DNA of 64,000 bases from a virus. The translations under genes were made by a program, and so were the position numbers. The DNA is taken from the IMG/VR virus record IMGVR_UViG_3300021475_000001, positions 47,040 through 111,039 of that record. One strand, 5' to 3'. The first letter of the stretch is position 1. Every line of letters begins with the position of its first letter. This document shows positions 32,701 through 40,661 of this stretch, piece after piece. The notes beneath the pieces are model-generated. The model had not been told where the DNA came from and made no database searches. It saw nothing but the letters and a program-made list of their open reading frames with translations.

Positions 32701-33920
32701 TGAAGTATCATGCAGTACATGGTGACGGTCCTTTTAAGAATAGTATTGGTACTGATTATGAAAACTTGCAAAAGGATAATGTCAGTAAACTGTCACTGAG
32801 TGAGAAGAAACAGGCACAGAGCGATTTTGCATTGAATGCTTGGTTGGCTAACTGGGACGCGGCGGGCACTGGCGGTGACAATGTTGGTATATTGAACGGT
32901 AAAGCACTCACTCTTGATGTTGGTGGTGCGTTACTGTATCGAGCAATGGGTGATCCGAAGGGTAGTGCCTTTGGCAATGATCCCACCGAGTGGAACACAT
33001 TACGTGACCCGGCCAAGAACTATGATGCCCATAAACTCTATGGTGACATGACGAATGAAGAATTGAAAGCATCTGTTGACAAGCTCAACAATATCACCAA
33101 TAAAGATATTGTAGATGCTGTACACACTTATTTTGATGCTAATAGTGCTGTTGCCACGGAACTTACTGACAAGCTGATTGCAAGACGTGATAAATTGTTG
33201 GCACTGGGTGCGTCACTTAAGGTCGCAGCACCGCCACCACCACCGCAGCCGACCACACCACCGAAACCGACACCGCCGCCGCAACCAAAACAGACACATG
33301 CGGCAGGCGTTGGTAGTTATGTCGAAGGTGGATCGTCTTACAGTAAGCAGTATGTGACTTCACCCACCGAGCCACATAAAACTCCCAGCCAAGTCTATGA
33401 TGACTTGAATGCTGCGGTGACTATTCCGTCTTCCGTGCGGAGCGATCTTGTATATTACAAGGGTAGTGGTTATACGCCAATCAATGACTGTTTACGGTAC
33501 TCGGATGATTGCGATCACATTAAGCAGGTGAAGCCAATACGCGACTTTATTAAGAATGCCCCACGCACGTCAAAGCCGTTGACCATGTTTCGTGGTATCA
33601 GAAACAAACATGGTTTCACTGATTCGGTGAAGTCACAAATCAAGAAGGCTGAGGCGGCTGGAGTACCATTTCGTCTGAAAGACGAAGCATTTATGTCCAT
33701 GTCTACTTCGATAGATGTAGCCAAAGGCTTTGCTGGCTATGATGGTATGGTAGTGATTGTAGAGGTACCACAAGGCTCACATGTTGCTTCGGTTCATAAT
33801 GAAATTGGTGAATATGAGAGTCTGGCACAACAAAGTTCGCGTCTGGTATTGACAGGTGAAAAAGACCAACTTACTGGTGCTTGGAAAGCAAGACTGGATC
33901 AATCACACTTAGGAGCTTAA
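29766..33920 (+). CDS. Giant Nudix / kinase-like / ADP-ribosyltransferase phage protein
   Basis: A GTG start with GAGGGGAA upstream opens 1384 codons. Residues 1-50 hold an FFHFHD tag and HPRAKSGQF. Residues about 70-780 are six to eight beta-rich modules of 60-80 residues with Pro-rich linkers and a second HPRGEGGKF near 333. A Nudix domain (about 790-930) has the box KEAWEESGL, with the usual distal Glu replaced by Gln. A kinase-like domain (about 935-1130) reads YYVKHLK, NWDAAGTGGDN and LDVGGALLYRA, which recall HipA/PI-kinase folds. The C-terminus is an R-S-E ADP-ribosyltransferase: R1276 in MFRGIR, S1313-T-S, and E1349-x-E1351. The position before terminase and the head tags suggest packaging in the virion and injection. 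Confidence 0.8.
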   Translation: MTFLHTINTAGRKVFFHFHDASKTKRVHDAPVWKEEEHPRAKSGQFVKGAGVHPSEKPQAAPGAVVVNPVALALKEHGYEKIKSKKGTNLYHHPLSGHQVEVHAASTGQKWLTGWTHSEGGTGSGAGKLSKHLAGINHGAPPSGPPGILPELSKQMGLVPKPTPTPPPTPTATAAVHPKPQIHAKMTELGFKPAFSGPNTTTYTSPTKGKVILKNDTPATGIDKGKLNWSYTPPTGPSISGHGVMSGNLASTIASKKSAWESETPSTSVIGPKGIEKVLPNKEVVNGTTIYANPDGSESVAIKPDGTWKIWQGEKVMAYGSGQEGLNSEFEHLHPRGEGGKFIAKPKPAGVSEADHKTLTDAGYEFVGPAPWAFQGAAGDISVYGKPDGSVILAKPATEAGGQSTIFPVYPKILESPDEENYKDLAKMLGTAPKPGEVPTGVADPYASSVASDIKENMDKLDQAEFHEMLSNNGFVPVTDMTGHTKFKKGNDYVYVSKEDGIGAHWQISTPNNTFNKEGYGINELYDALGLNPATSNYQPPSTGLMGAWQVPIEVSNGPKDLGDYSFAHPGFPEEPANQYEFPDGTKLVTSKESDKYEFIDPEYKTIAHGNGQQGLDNDAYNLGLTGSPPATVPPPPPPSTGASNLQQSLMSIASPLKSDGFTITPGFDPDAIVGVLNNDPDKIKMAFTYNHDTQKGLVSWQLPGGQPGDSETFTGNAAKFYNYVKTKFDEVKISAQSSPIKAEHFSKSTFIPTELNGVKFDSWTPPANWADVEGQNPHIQEPPMTATPNKKISCGLLIEEPDGRVWIVKPTNSFGGYNYTFPKGGQEPGQSLQTTAIKEAWEESGLKAEITGFAGDYLGDTSITRYYHAKRTGGTPKDYDTGETEGVSLIPKEELGQYLNKARDLQIAKDHFSPKAVGHSLHMSDLTKISDKKGSNPGGIYENLEGKKYYVKHLKTAQHVANELLAADLLAKGGGGTLKYHAVHGDGPFKNSIGTDYENLQKDNVSKLSLSEKKQAQSDFALNAWLANWDAAGTGGDNVGILNGKALTLDVGGALLYRAMGDPKGSAFGNDPTEWNTLRDPAKNYDAHKLYGDMTNEELKASVDKLNNITNKDIVDAVHTYFDANSAVATELTDKLIARRDKLLALGASLKVAAPPPPPQPTTPPKPTPPPQPKQTHAAGVGSYVEGGSSYSKQYVTSPTEPHKTPSQVYDDLNAAVTIPSSVRSDLVYYKGSGYTPINDCLRYSDDCDHIKQVKPIRDFIKNAPRTSKPLTMFRGIRNKHGFTDSVKSQIKKAEAAGVPFRLKDEAFMSMSTSIDVAKGFAGYDGMVVIVEVPQGSHVASVHNEIGEYESLAQQSSRLVLTGEKDQLTGAWKARLDQSHLGA

Positions 33921-33922
33921 TC

Positions 33923-34123
33923 GTGGCAGAAAAAGATGACGACAGTAATCGCTTTGCCTGGGGTCCAGGTGAAGTGCAGTATGAAGACCCGATCACTGGT
34001 GAATGGAAGTGGCTGGGTGAACCCGACCCGAAACGGGTCAAGGCGGTGCAGGCACCAAAGAAGTCGAAGGACGCCAAGTTGAAGCAGAAGCCGAAAGTAC
34101 AGGTGCATATACACCGAAAATAG
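33923..34123 (+). CDS. Small protein with C-terminal VHIH tag
   Basis: A GTG start with TTAGGAG upstream gives 66 residues. The N-terminal half is acidic with Trp residues (EDPITGEWKWLGEPD), the second half is Lys-rich, and the end is VQVHIHRK, one of the HxH tags of this region. It directly follows the giant enzyme gene. Function unknown. Confidence 0.6.
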   Translation: MAEKDDDSNRFAWGPGEVQYEDPITGEWKWLGEPDPKRVKAVQAPKKSKDAKLKQKPKVQVHIHRK

Positions 34124-34224
34124 ACGCGTTCTGAGCGCGCTACAGTGACATGAAAGACTGAGACAGTGACAGACAGCGCAAAACAGCTTCAGCGCATCAG
34201 GCGCTCGCCGCAGGGCATGTAGCG

Positions 34225-35370
34225 ATGAACGTGCGCGTCTTCGATCATCGAGGCGTCAGAGTGCGACTGCACGCGCATTCAACACATGACTGTGGTTGCG
34301 ATTGCAAGTGCGGAAAGACCAGGGACATGTTGGCACGGGTCTTCAGGGTCAGAGACACCAGGGTCTTTCTACACTTTCATGATTTTGATCCTGAGGAACT
34401 GCGTGAACCATCTGGTAAGTGGACAAAAGGTAGTGGAGGAGGTGCTACTGCCAAACCTACCTCGTCTCGGGGCGGTCGTGCCTCGGCTAATTTTCAGCCA
34501 TTAGAGAAAGGCCCGGTAATTAAAGGTAAGGGTCAAACTTGGACGCTACCAGGCGGTAAGCCCCTACCAAGTCATCTCAAAAAACTACTTGAGTCTAAGA
34601 AAATACCACCAGGCTGGACTAACCCACGCTTTAATCCTGACCCAAAGGGTCATCTGGTAGTGGTTGGTGAAGACTCGAAAGGCCGCACACAACCACTGTA
34701 TTCGGTGAAGCATGACCAGTCACAGGCCGCGGACAAGTTTCGACGTTCGCAGATACTTGACGATGGTAAGTTTGACAAGATCATGGCGAAGAACCAGCAA
34801 GCTAAGAAGTCGCGTGATCCACGCACACGTGAGCTTGCCGCTGTTCTGTCACTGATTATGCACTCGGGTATTCGTCCCGGCTCTGATGTTGACACTGGGG
34901 CTGACTACAAGTCGTATGGTGCGACCACGTTGGAGGGTCAGCACGTTGTCACCGATAAAGATGGTAACACTTCACTAGTGTATGTTGCTGGTAAGCATAA
35001 GGGTAAGGACGTGACGATCAAGATCACTGATCCAGAAATAGCCAAAGATTTGCAGGATCGTGCAAAGCAAGTTGGTGAAGGTAATCAGTTGTTCCCGCAG
35101 TCTGATGCCAGACGATTACTGGCCCATGTCAAAGGTGTTGCTGGTAAAGACTTTAAGACCAAGGACTTTAGAACTCTGATTGGTACAAAGGTCGCTGGCA
35201 ACGAAGTCGCCAGTATGCCAGTACCAAAAGACCCAAAAGAGTACAAGAGATTTGTCACCGCCGTGGCGACCAAGGTGTCTGAGACATTGGGTAACACACC
35301 AGCGGTGGCGTTGCAGTCTTATATTTCACCACATGTGTTTGCTAGTTGGAAAATGGCCAGTGGTGCATGA
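34225..35370 (+). CDS. Type IB DNA topoisomerase with a phage-head-type N-terminal tag
   Basis: Residues 1-75 are not topoisomerase: a His/Cys stretch (LHAHSTHDCGCDCKCG), FLHFHDFDPEEL and a GKWTKG element. The rest is a complete poxvirus/bacterial-type TopIB: IPPGWTNP, GEDSKGRTQ, catalytic Arg in SGIRPGSD (about 215), YGATTL, Lys in AGKHKGK, Arg in KDFRT (about 313), and nucleophile Tyr in QSYISP (about 366) after LGNTPAV. It would relax supercoils by transient 3'-phosphotyrosine links. The location beside terminase and the tag suggest action in packaging or after injection. Confidence 0.9.
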   Translation: MNVRVFDHRGVRVRLHAHSTHDCGCDCKCGKTRDMLARVFRVRDTRVFLHFHDFDPEELREPSGKWTKGSGGGATAKPTSSRGGRASANFQPLEKGPVIKGKGQTWTLPGGKPLPSHLKKLLESKKIPPGWTNPRFNPDPKGHLVVVGEDSKGRTQPLYSVKHDQSQAADKFRRSQILDDGKFDKIMAKNQQAKKSRDPRTRELAAVLSLIMHSGIRPGSDVDTGADYKSYGATTLEGQHVVTDKDGNTSLVYVAGKHKGKDVTIKITDPEIAKDLQDRAKQVGEGNQLFPQSDARRLLAHVKGVAGKDFKTKDFRTLIGTKVAGNEVASMPVPKDPKEYKRFVTAVATKVSETLGNTPAVALQSYISPHVFASWKMASGA

Positions 35371-35660
35371 TGAGCGAACTAGCCAAACGATCTGATCGTC
35401 CGGCGGTGTCGTTGTTTGCGGAGCTTGGTAGGTCTTGTAACGGTTTTGGTTACCGGAAAGTGGTTGATGCCGGTTTTAATTTGATCATCAATGCCTTCTG
35501 TATGTTGTACAAAAATCGTGACGAAGCCATTCGTGAGTGGGACGCGATATCTGTCATTACCAAGGATAAACTGGTGAACTGCTATGACGAGTCTGGGCGC
35601 TTGAAGCGCGCTTACTTCTACAATCAGGTGTTCCCAGACAATGACGGACAACAATCCTAA
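35367..35660 (+). CDS. Conserved-type phage protein
   Basis: This 97-residue protein is coupled to the topoisomerase (ATGATG overlapping its stop). It reads AVSLFAELGRSCNGFGYRKV and LIINAFCMLYKNRDEAI; it looks globular and helical. Function unknown. It overlaps the next gene by 20 nt. Confidence 0.6.
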   Translation: MMSELAKRSDRPAVSLFAELGRSCNGFGYRKVVDAGFNLIINAFCMLYKNRDEAIREWDAISVITKDKLVNCYDESGRLKRAYFYNQVFPDNDGQQS

Positions 35661-36261
35661 AACATCTGCATCTGGCATTATTGGGCAGATACTGGGATAT
35701 GTTGATAAGCCGTGGAAAGCCGTTGTCATTATTGCATTTGCTCTAATAGGTGGACTTGGTTGGTTACTTTATGACCAACGTGATATAATCCTTGAGTCCT
35801 GGCTGACACCTGAGTCTCTGGAATTGAAGACGCATGACGTACCGCAAGCACTGGAAAAACTGACTGAAGAGACAGACGCCGATCTTATTCAGATTTGGGC
35901 CGTAGACTTGGGCAGTAATTCACAGCGATTTATCGCCGCTAGACGAAAAGACGGTGAAAGACCGATAATACCATCACCGCGTCGGTTGCCGATAATTGTC
36001 ACTACTTCCGATGTACAAGCACTGGTAGATGTTCTCAATGGTCATCCGACTTGTGTCGATACAAGGGAACGTGAGTCACCGCTGATGCGTCGTTTAACTG
36101 ATCGTGGAGTGGTACGAGCTTGTGCGATGCCGATACCCCCTAGCCCAGAAGCGTTTGTCGGTGTGATCTATTTGGCCTGGCATAACAAACCTGATTCTCG
36201 TGAAGAAGATATTGCGGTATCTGCGGCAAGAGAAGTAGCGGGTCAGCTAATTAAGCGGTGA
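35641..36261 (+). CDS. Membrane-anchored GAF-like protein
   Basis: This 206-residue protein has one N-terminal membrane segment (VVIIAFALIGGLGWLLY, about 29-45). A soluble domain follows with the order ADLIQIWAVDL, QRFIAARRKDG, VVRACAMPIPP and FVGVIYLAWH, which resembles a GAF/PAS-type sensor fold. The topology would put the domain in the cytoplasm or periplasm depending on insertion. A holin or sensor role is possible; none is proven. Confidence 0.5.
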   Translation: MTDNNPKTSASGIIGQILGYVDKPWKAVVIIAFALIGGLGWLLYDQRDIILESWLTPESLELKTHDVPQALEKLTEETDADLIQIWAVDLGSNSQRFIAARRKDGERPIIPSPRRLPIIVTTSDVQALVDVLNGHPTCVDTRERESPLMRRLTDRGVVRACAMPIPPSPEAFVGVIYLAWHNKPDSREEDIAVSAAREVAGQLIKR

Positions 36262-36272
36262 ATATTTGGATG

Positions 36273-36301
36273 TTGTAAATTTGTGTCTTTGAGCGTATGA
36301 T
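36273..36301 (+). promoter_or_regulatory. Rightward sigma70-like promoter
   Basis: TTGTAA (36273-36278) and TATGAT (36296-36301) are 17 nt apart in the 63-base gap before the gene at 36325, which has its own GGGAGAAG ribosome site. Confidence 0.5.
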
Positions 36302-36324
36302 CTACTGTTAATGGGAGAAGTAAG

Positions 36325-36555
36325 ATGCCTGACATTTCCAAGATGCCGCCTTTACCGGGCGCACATTATGGTGAATTTCAAGAACAACCGAAGGAAGATG
36401 ATGATCCGCCGGAGGTTGAAGGCATGGATAATGACGATGACGAATTGGAGGATGAAACTGATCCTTCACTAATCGCCATGCTTGGTTTTGATCCGTTAGA
36501 GTTGGAGAGTGATGAAGAAGAAAACAAAGGGGATGGTACTAAGCAGAAGGAGTGA
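36325..36555 (+). CDS. Small highly acidic protein
   Basis: This 76-residue protein is about 40 per cent Asp/Glu (EDDDPPEVEG, DNDDDELEDETD, ESDEEEN), probably disordered. Such proteins act as DNA mimics, scaffold parts or chaperones. It overlaps the next gene. Confidence 0.6.
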   Translation: MPDISKMPPLPGAHYGEFQEQPKEDDDPPEVEGMDNDDDELEDETDPSLIAMLGFDPLELESDEEENKGDGTKQKE

Positions 36556-36557
36556 TT

Positions 36558-37100
36558 GTGGTGGCGAAACATATACACGTGCATCTGACTAGAGATGCCT
36601 TTGTAGAGTCACAACATCCGCGTAAACATGGCGAGTTTGTGAAAAAAGGTACTGGTACTAGTGGTAAGTCTAGTGCCGGTCCTGCCGCTAAATCGTCGCC
36701 AAAATCAACACCAAAAGCCGCACCGGCTAAAGCCGCACCAGCTAAAGCGTCGCCGGCGGAACTGCACGCCAAGCACGAAGATATCGCGAAGTCTGTTGTT
36801 GCAATGGTGAAGCGTGATCCGTTCTTGGGTAGACATGCTAGTGTCGCTGAATATGGTAATCCTCTGATTGATCGCAAGAATCCTGATGGTTCTGTGGAAT
36901 TTAGTATTCGTGATTTAGGTCAGTGGGAGAATCCACCGGAAGCCAGAAATGAAGAAGACTACGATTGGCAAGTGCCGACACAGAAGACGAAAGAGGCAGT
37001 GAAGAAACTTAAAGAACATATCGAAAAGACTTATGGCGTTAAAGTGGAAGTCAGTGGCAGTGAGAAGAACTACACCGACTTCACTATCGGTCCAAAGTGA
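36558..37100 (+). CDS. Head-region protein with KHIHVHL and HPR-x3-G-x-F modules
   Basis: A GTG at 36558 (or 36561) with AAGGAG upstream gives about 180 residues. It starts with KHIHVHL, then ESQHPRKHGEFVKKG, a long Ala/Pro/Lys linker, and a globular C-terminal domain (IAKSVVAMVKRDPFLGRHAS ... VKVEVSGSEKNYTDFTIG, in parts). The tags are shared with the ART and other head-region proteins. The C-terminal domain was not recognised. Confidence 0.65.
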   Translation: MVAKHIHVHLTRDAFVESQHPRKHGEFVKKGTGTSGKSSAGPAAKSSPKSTPKAAPAKAAPAKASPAELHAKHEDIAKSVVAMVKRDPFLGRHASVAEYGNPLIDRKNPDGSVEFSIRDLGQWENPPEARNEEDYDWQVPTQKTKEAVKKLKEHIEKTYGVKVEVSGSEKNYTDFTIGPK

Positions 37101-37116
37101 GACTTGCCAAGCGTTG

Positions 37117-37302
37117 ATGTTGATACTTCTGGTGGCGGCACTGGTTGCTGATACCATACCGCAAAGCTGTCAGAAGCTGGTCAAGTTGCAGCATCAATGC
37201 GCAGTTGATGGTTGCGATAATCGCGAAATAGAGCGGTTACGTAAACAATGCAAACAGGACAATGGTGGTAGTGAGCCAATACAAATACCTCCCTGGAAAT
37301 GA
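37117..37302 (+). CDS. Small secreted or membrane protein, tentative
   Basis: The frame from ATG 37117 starts with a short hydrophobic segment (MLILLVAALVADTI) and has four cysteines (SCQK, QCAVDGC, KQC). Size 61 residues. It could be a spanin-like or lipoprotein-like product, but the ribosome site is poor. Confidence 0.35.
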   Translation: MLILLVAALVADTIPQSCQKLVKLQHQCAVDGCDNREIERLRKQCKQDNGGSEPIQIPPWK

Positions 37303-37366
37303 TATGTTATTGCAACGGAGTCGACAGTCGGGCATGTTGACGAGGCAGTGACAGAGGATTCGTAAT

Positions 37367-38062
37367 ATGCCTGCGCCCAAGCGTTTTATTCGTCGCGCTG
37401 TCGTATACAGTGACCACGCGTTAAAGAAGATTGAAAGCCAGAAGCGTGATCGCGAAATCATGGAGAGACTCTACGACATACTCACGGTTGATATTAATGA
37501 CATTATTCAGCATCGCCGGTGTAATTGTCGTTACTGTCACGGTGAGAATCACGAATACCAGCGTAAAGACTGGGAGATGGAACGTGATTTGAATCAGTAT
37601 ATTGCCCGCGGCAAGAACCCTGAGATATTCAAGAAAATGGGTGGTTCTGGGTTTGATGAACTTGCCGATCCTCATCCTACCTGCCCGACTTGTTTTGGTC
37701 ATGGTATTCCGCGTACCTATGTAAAAGACACCAGAAAGTTAAGTCGGCGCATACGAAACGCCATTGCCGGTATTAAGCACACAAAGAATGGTGCTGAAAT
37801 ACAGCTTCACGATTGGATGAAGGCGTTTGATCTATACGCCAAGGTGCGTGGGTTGATTGTCGAACGTAAGCAGATCAGTGTGCTTGACCTGGCGCAGATG
37901 CCGGAAGAACAGCTTGACACTTTGCTGGAACAGTCTGCACCGCTGATTGACAATGACGATCCAGACCTACAGCCGTTTGTGAAGATGCTGGAGGATCAGC
38001 GTGACAGACCGACTGTGATAAAGCCTAAGCCTAGACGAGCCGTGTTGTATGACGACATTTAA
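37367..38062 (+). CDS. terS: Terminase small subunit
   Basis: This 231-residue protein has a zinc module (CNCRYCHGENHEYQ ... HPTCPTCFGHG, about 54-114) and then KNGAEIQLHDWMKAFDLYAK. These features are typical of the terminase small subunits of this portal/terminase class, which recognise the packaging site. It lies directly before the large subunit, separated only by a repeat array. The C-terminal part is acidic and helical. Confidence 0.8.
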   Translation: MPAPKRFIRRAVVYSDHALKKIESQKRDREIMERLYDILTVDINDIIQHRRCNCRYCHGENHEYQRKDWEMERDLNQYIARGKNPEIFKKMGGSGFDELADPHPTCPTCFGHGIPRTYVKDTRKLSRRIRNAIAGIKHTKNGAEIQLHDWMKAFDLYAKVRGLIVERKQISVLDLAQMPEEQLDTLLEQSAPLIDNDDPDLQPFVKMLEDQRDRPTVIKPKPRRAVLYDDI

Positions 38063-38322
38063 CCACGTTTAGTGAGAGTACCATAAATGGTGAGTGACCA
38101 AATGGTCAGAGCGCACCAAACGCCAAGAGTAAAACCACGATCAGCGAGAGTACCAATACCCCCGCGTGAACCAGATGGGCGGAGAGTGCCATTTAGCTCG
38201 TGTGAATCATTTAGCCGGAGAGTACCATGATCCGAGAGTGAGCCACCACAGCGGAGAGTACCACGTTCAGGGAGTGAGTCAATAAAGGCGAGTAGTACCA
38301 CTGGGACAGAGCGAGGCGTCAA
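38062..38322 (+). repeat. Alternating 18-nt repeat array 8 (about 14 units) between terminase genes
   Basis: About 14 units alternate A and B (GAGAGTACCA, GCGTGAACCA, GAGTGAGCCA and variants), mostly at 18 nt with one 17 and two 19. The last unit (GAGCGAGG) leads straight into the GTG start of the large terminase. It lies where a packaging site could be expected. Confidence 0.9.
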
Positions 38323-39879
38323 GTGCCACCACTGGACTTTACTCAACTACCCTATGAAGCAAAACTGGAACTTGGCGCACTTCTGGCGCGCAAAGAGAAA
38401 CAGCGCCGACTTGAGGGACGCGATCTACCCAACCCTTGGCTGAAGTATCAGAACGACCCAATAGCCTTTATAGAACAAGGGCTTGGTGAGTATCTGTGGT
38501 CCAAGCAACGCGAAATCTTCGAGGCAGTGACAAAATATGACCGCGTAGCGGTCAAGTCCTGTCACTCGACGGGCAAGTCCTGGGGTGCAGCCCGACTTGC
38601 GGCATGGTGGATCAGTAGTCACAATCCTGGTGAAGCCTTTGTGGTCACCAGTGCCCCGACCTTTGCGCAGGTGCGCGCCATCTTGTGGCGTGAAATTGGT
38701 CGTGTTCATCGCAAAGCTCATCTGCCGGGTTACACCAATCAGACCGAGTGGTGGATGAATGACGAAATCGTGGCTTTTGGTCGCAAGCCCGATGACGAAA
38801 ACATCACGGCGTTTCAGGGCATTCATCAACGTTATATTTTGGTGATACTCGATGAAGGTTGCGGGATACCCGCGACCTTGTACAACGCTGCCGAGACACT
38901 GGTGTCGAATGGTGGAAAGATTGTCACCATTGGTAATCCCGATGATCCGCTGACCGAGTTTTCACGTGTTTGTGAAGTAAACTCAGGCTGGCACGTGATC
39001 ACCGTTTCGGCGTTTGATACGCCAAACTTCACTGGTGAAGACATACCACAAGACCTAAGAGAGTTGCTGATCAATCCCGAGTGGGTCGAACAGCGCAAGC
39101 TGCGCTGGGGTGAAACATCACCACTCTATTTGAGTAAAGTACTTGGTGAATTTCCCGAGGTTAGTGTCGATGCGCTGGTGCCAATTAGTCTGGTACGAGC
39201 CGCGATGAATCGTACATTGACAGCAAAGGATGATGATCCCAATGATCTTGGTGTCGATGTCGCCCGCAAGGGTAACAACGAGTCGGTGATCTATCATCGC
39301 AAGGGACCAGTCGCCACGTTGTGGGGTGTCTATCACCGTAACGATCTTATGGAACTAACCGGTTGGGTGGCAAAAGCCATTCGTGAAACAGGTTGCACAC
39401 GCTGCAAGATCGATGATCCTGGCATGGGTGGTGGTGTCACTGATCGCTTAAACGAGTTACGCAGTCAAAACGAATTGCCAAAGTGGTGTAACATCGTTCC
39501 CATCAATGTCGGTATCGGCCCGACCGAAAAAGACCCGCTAAAGCGTAGGTTCTTTAATCTAAAGGCCGAATTGTCCTGGGAACTGCGTGATCTGTTTGAG
39601 ACGGGTCATATTCAGTTGGTGTTTAGTGAACAGCAACAAAGAGATGGCACTGCTGATGACACGGTGGCGCAGATCACCGCGATGAAGTATCGCATCACCT
39701 CTAATGGTCTGTTGCGCGTTGCCAGTAAAGAAGAGATGGAAAAGGAACTGGCAGAAATCAACACCGATCTTGAGTCGACTTCACCCGACCGATGGGATGC
39801 CTTGGTTCTGGCCTTTGCCGAGGATGCTCCGACTGATAAACTGTCCTCTTGGCGAAAGTTGGCTAACTCCATGTCATGA
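38323..39879 (+). CDS. terL: Terminase large subunit
   Basis: This 518-residue protein has an ATPase domain with Walker A SCHSTGKSW near residue 80 and Walker B LVILDEGCG near 174. An RNase H-like nuclease domain follows with Asp in GVDVARKGNNES (about 310), IDDPGMGGGVTDRL (about 365) and SPDRWDALVLAF (about 486). It cuts concatemers and drives DNA into the prohead. The GTG start follows GAGCGAGG of the last repeat unit. Confidence 0.95.
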   Translation: MPPLDFTQLPYEAKLELGALLARKEKQRRLEGRDLPNPWLKYQNDPIAFIEQGLGEYLWSKQREIFEAVTKYDRVAVKSCHSTGKSWGAARLAAWWISSHNPGEAFVVTSAPTFAQVRAILWREIGRVHRKAHLPGYTNQTEWWMNDEIVAFGRKPDDENITAFQGIHQRYILVILDEGCGIPATLYNAAETLVSNGGKIVTIGNPDDPLTEFSRVCEVNSGWHVITVSAFDTPNFTGEDIPQDLRELLINPEWVEQRKLRWGETSPLYLSKVLGEFPEVSVDALVPISLVRAAMNRTLTAKDDDPNDLGVDVARKGNNESVIYHRKGPVATLWGVYHRNDLMELTGWVAKAIRETGCTRCKIDDPGMGGGVTDRLNELRSQNELPKWCNIVPINVGIGPTEKDPLKRRFFNLKAELSWELRDLFETGHIQLVFSEQQQRDGTADDTVAQITAMKYRITSNGLLRVASKEEMEKELAEINTDLESTSPDRWDALVLAFAEDAPTDKLSSWRKLANSMS

Positions 39880-39903
39880 CTACACTGTATTGTCAGACAC
39901 TAA

Positions 39904-40113
39904 ATGGATTTTAAACGTGTCATTACCCGCTGGGAGAGACAAGCGGCGTGGCACGCAGCGCATGACCGCAATATTAGGGCAATGGGTATTCATCTAAAAA
40001 TATTGTCACTAGCCGTGCCGATGTTGGTATTGTGGCTTGCAGTCGCAGTGTCATATTGTATTGTACGACAGATAGTCCGAGGCTTTAACGTCGTTAGGGA
40101 GTTGGTGAAATGA
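39904..40113 (+). CDS. Small membrane protein
   Basis: This 69-residue protein has a basic N-terminal amphipathic part (RVITRWERQAAWHAAH) and one long membrane segment (ILSLAVPMLVLWLAVAVSYC). It overlaps the next membrane gene by 4 nt. The pair could be holin-related. Confidence 0.55.
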   Translation: MDFKRVITRWERQAAWHAAHDRNIRAMGIHLKILSLAVPMLVLWLAVAVSYCIVRQIVRGFNVVRELVK

Positions 40114-40268
40114 TCATAGAAATTCTCTTTGTGGTGGTAATGTTTATGTGGCTTATCACCATTTTACCCTTCCCACAAATACAGCCATTTGCTGCTACCA
40201 ATGTCTTCTTTGCGTTTGTGGCGGTGTTGTTGCTGGGGATATTTATCTTCGCCCCAGGTATAAGATAA
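40110..40268 (+). CDS. 52-residue two-segment membrane protein
   Basis: The frame starts MIIEILFVVVMFMWLITILP and continues NVFFAFVAVLLLGIFIF, so there are two membrane helices with a short polar turn. The ATGA overlap with the previous gene supports translation. Class II holins look like this; a role in membrane disruption is an inference. Confidence 0.6.
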   Translation: MIIEILFVVVMFMWLITILPFPQIQPFAATNVFFAFVAVLLLGIFIFAPGIR

Positions 40269-40271
40269 CCA

Positions 40272-40646
40272 ATGAGAAAAACTCCTTGGTTACTGGCTGA
40301 ACCTTTTCGTCTTATTTCTGTCGGCACTATTCAAGAAAGTCGCTACGGCGACAATTTTGGCTTGTTTGTCATCCCTTACAATTTGACCGGTGTCAAACTA
40401 CGCATCATTGCGTCGGCTGGTGAAGAACTAATACGTTGGGAACACGTGTCAGTGTCACTGCCAAAACGCTGTCCTAACTGGCTGGAGATGTCACATATCA
40501 AGAAAGTGTTCTGGGACGACAATGAAACGGTTATGCAATTGCATGTTCCGGAGAGTGAGCATATAAACTGTCACCCTTACTGTCTCCATTTATGGCGTCC
40601 CATAGATCAGGAGATACCGCGCCCACCAAGCATCGCGGTGGGGTAG
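40272..40646 (+). CDS. Conserved-type phage protein (WEHVSVSL..RCPNW motif)
   Basis: This 124-residue protein has RWEHVSVSLPKRCPNWLEMS, then KVFWDDNETVMQLHVPES and CLHLWRP. From memory this is the pattern of a family (DUF7694-like) found next to terminase and portal genes in many phages. Function unknown. Confidence 0.7.
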   Translation: MRKTPWLLAEPFRLISVGTIQESRYGDNFGLFVIPYNLTGVKLRIIASAGEELIRWEHVSVSLPKRCPNWLEMSHIKKVFWDDNETVMQLHVPESEHINCHPYCLHLWRPIDQEIPRPPSIAVG

Positions 40647-40661
40647 TGAAGGTGACATATC

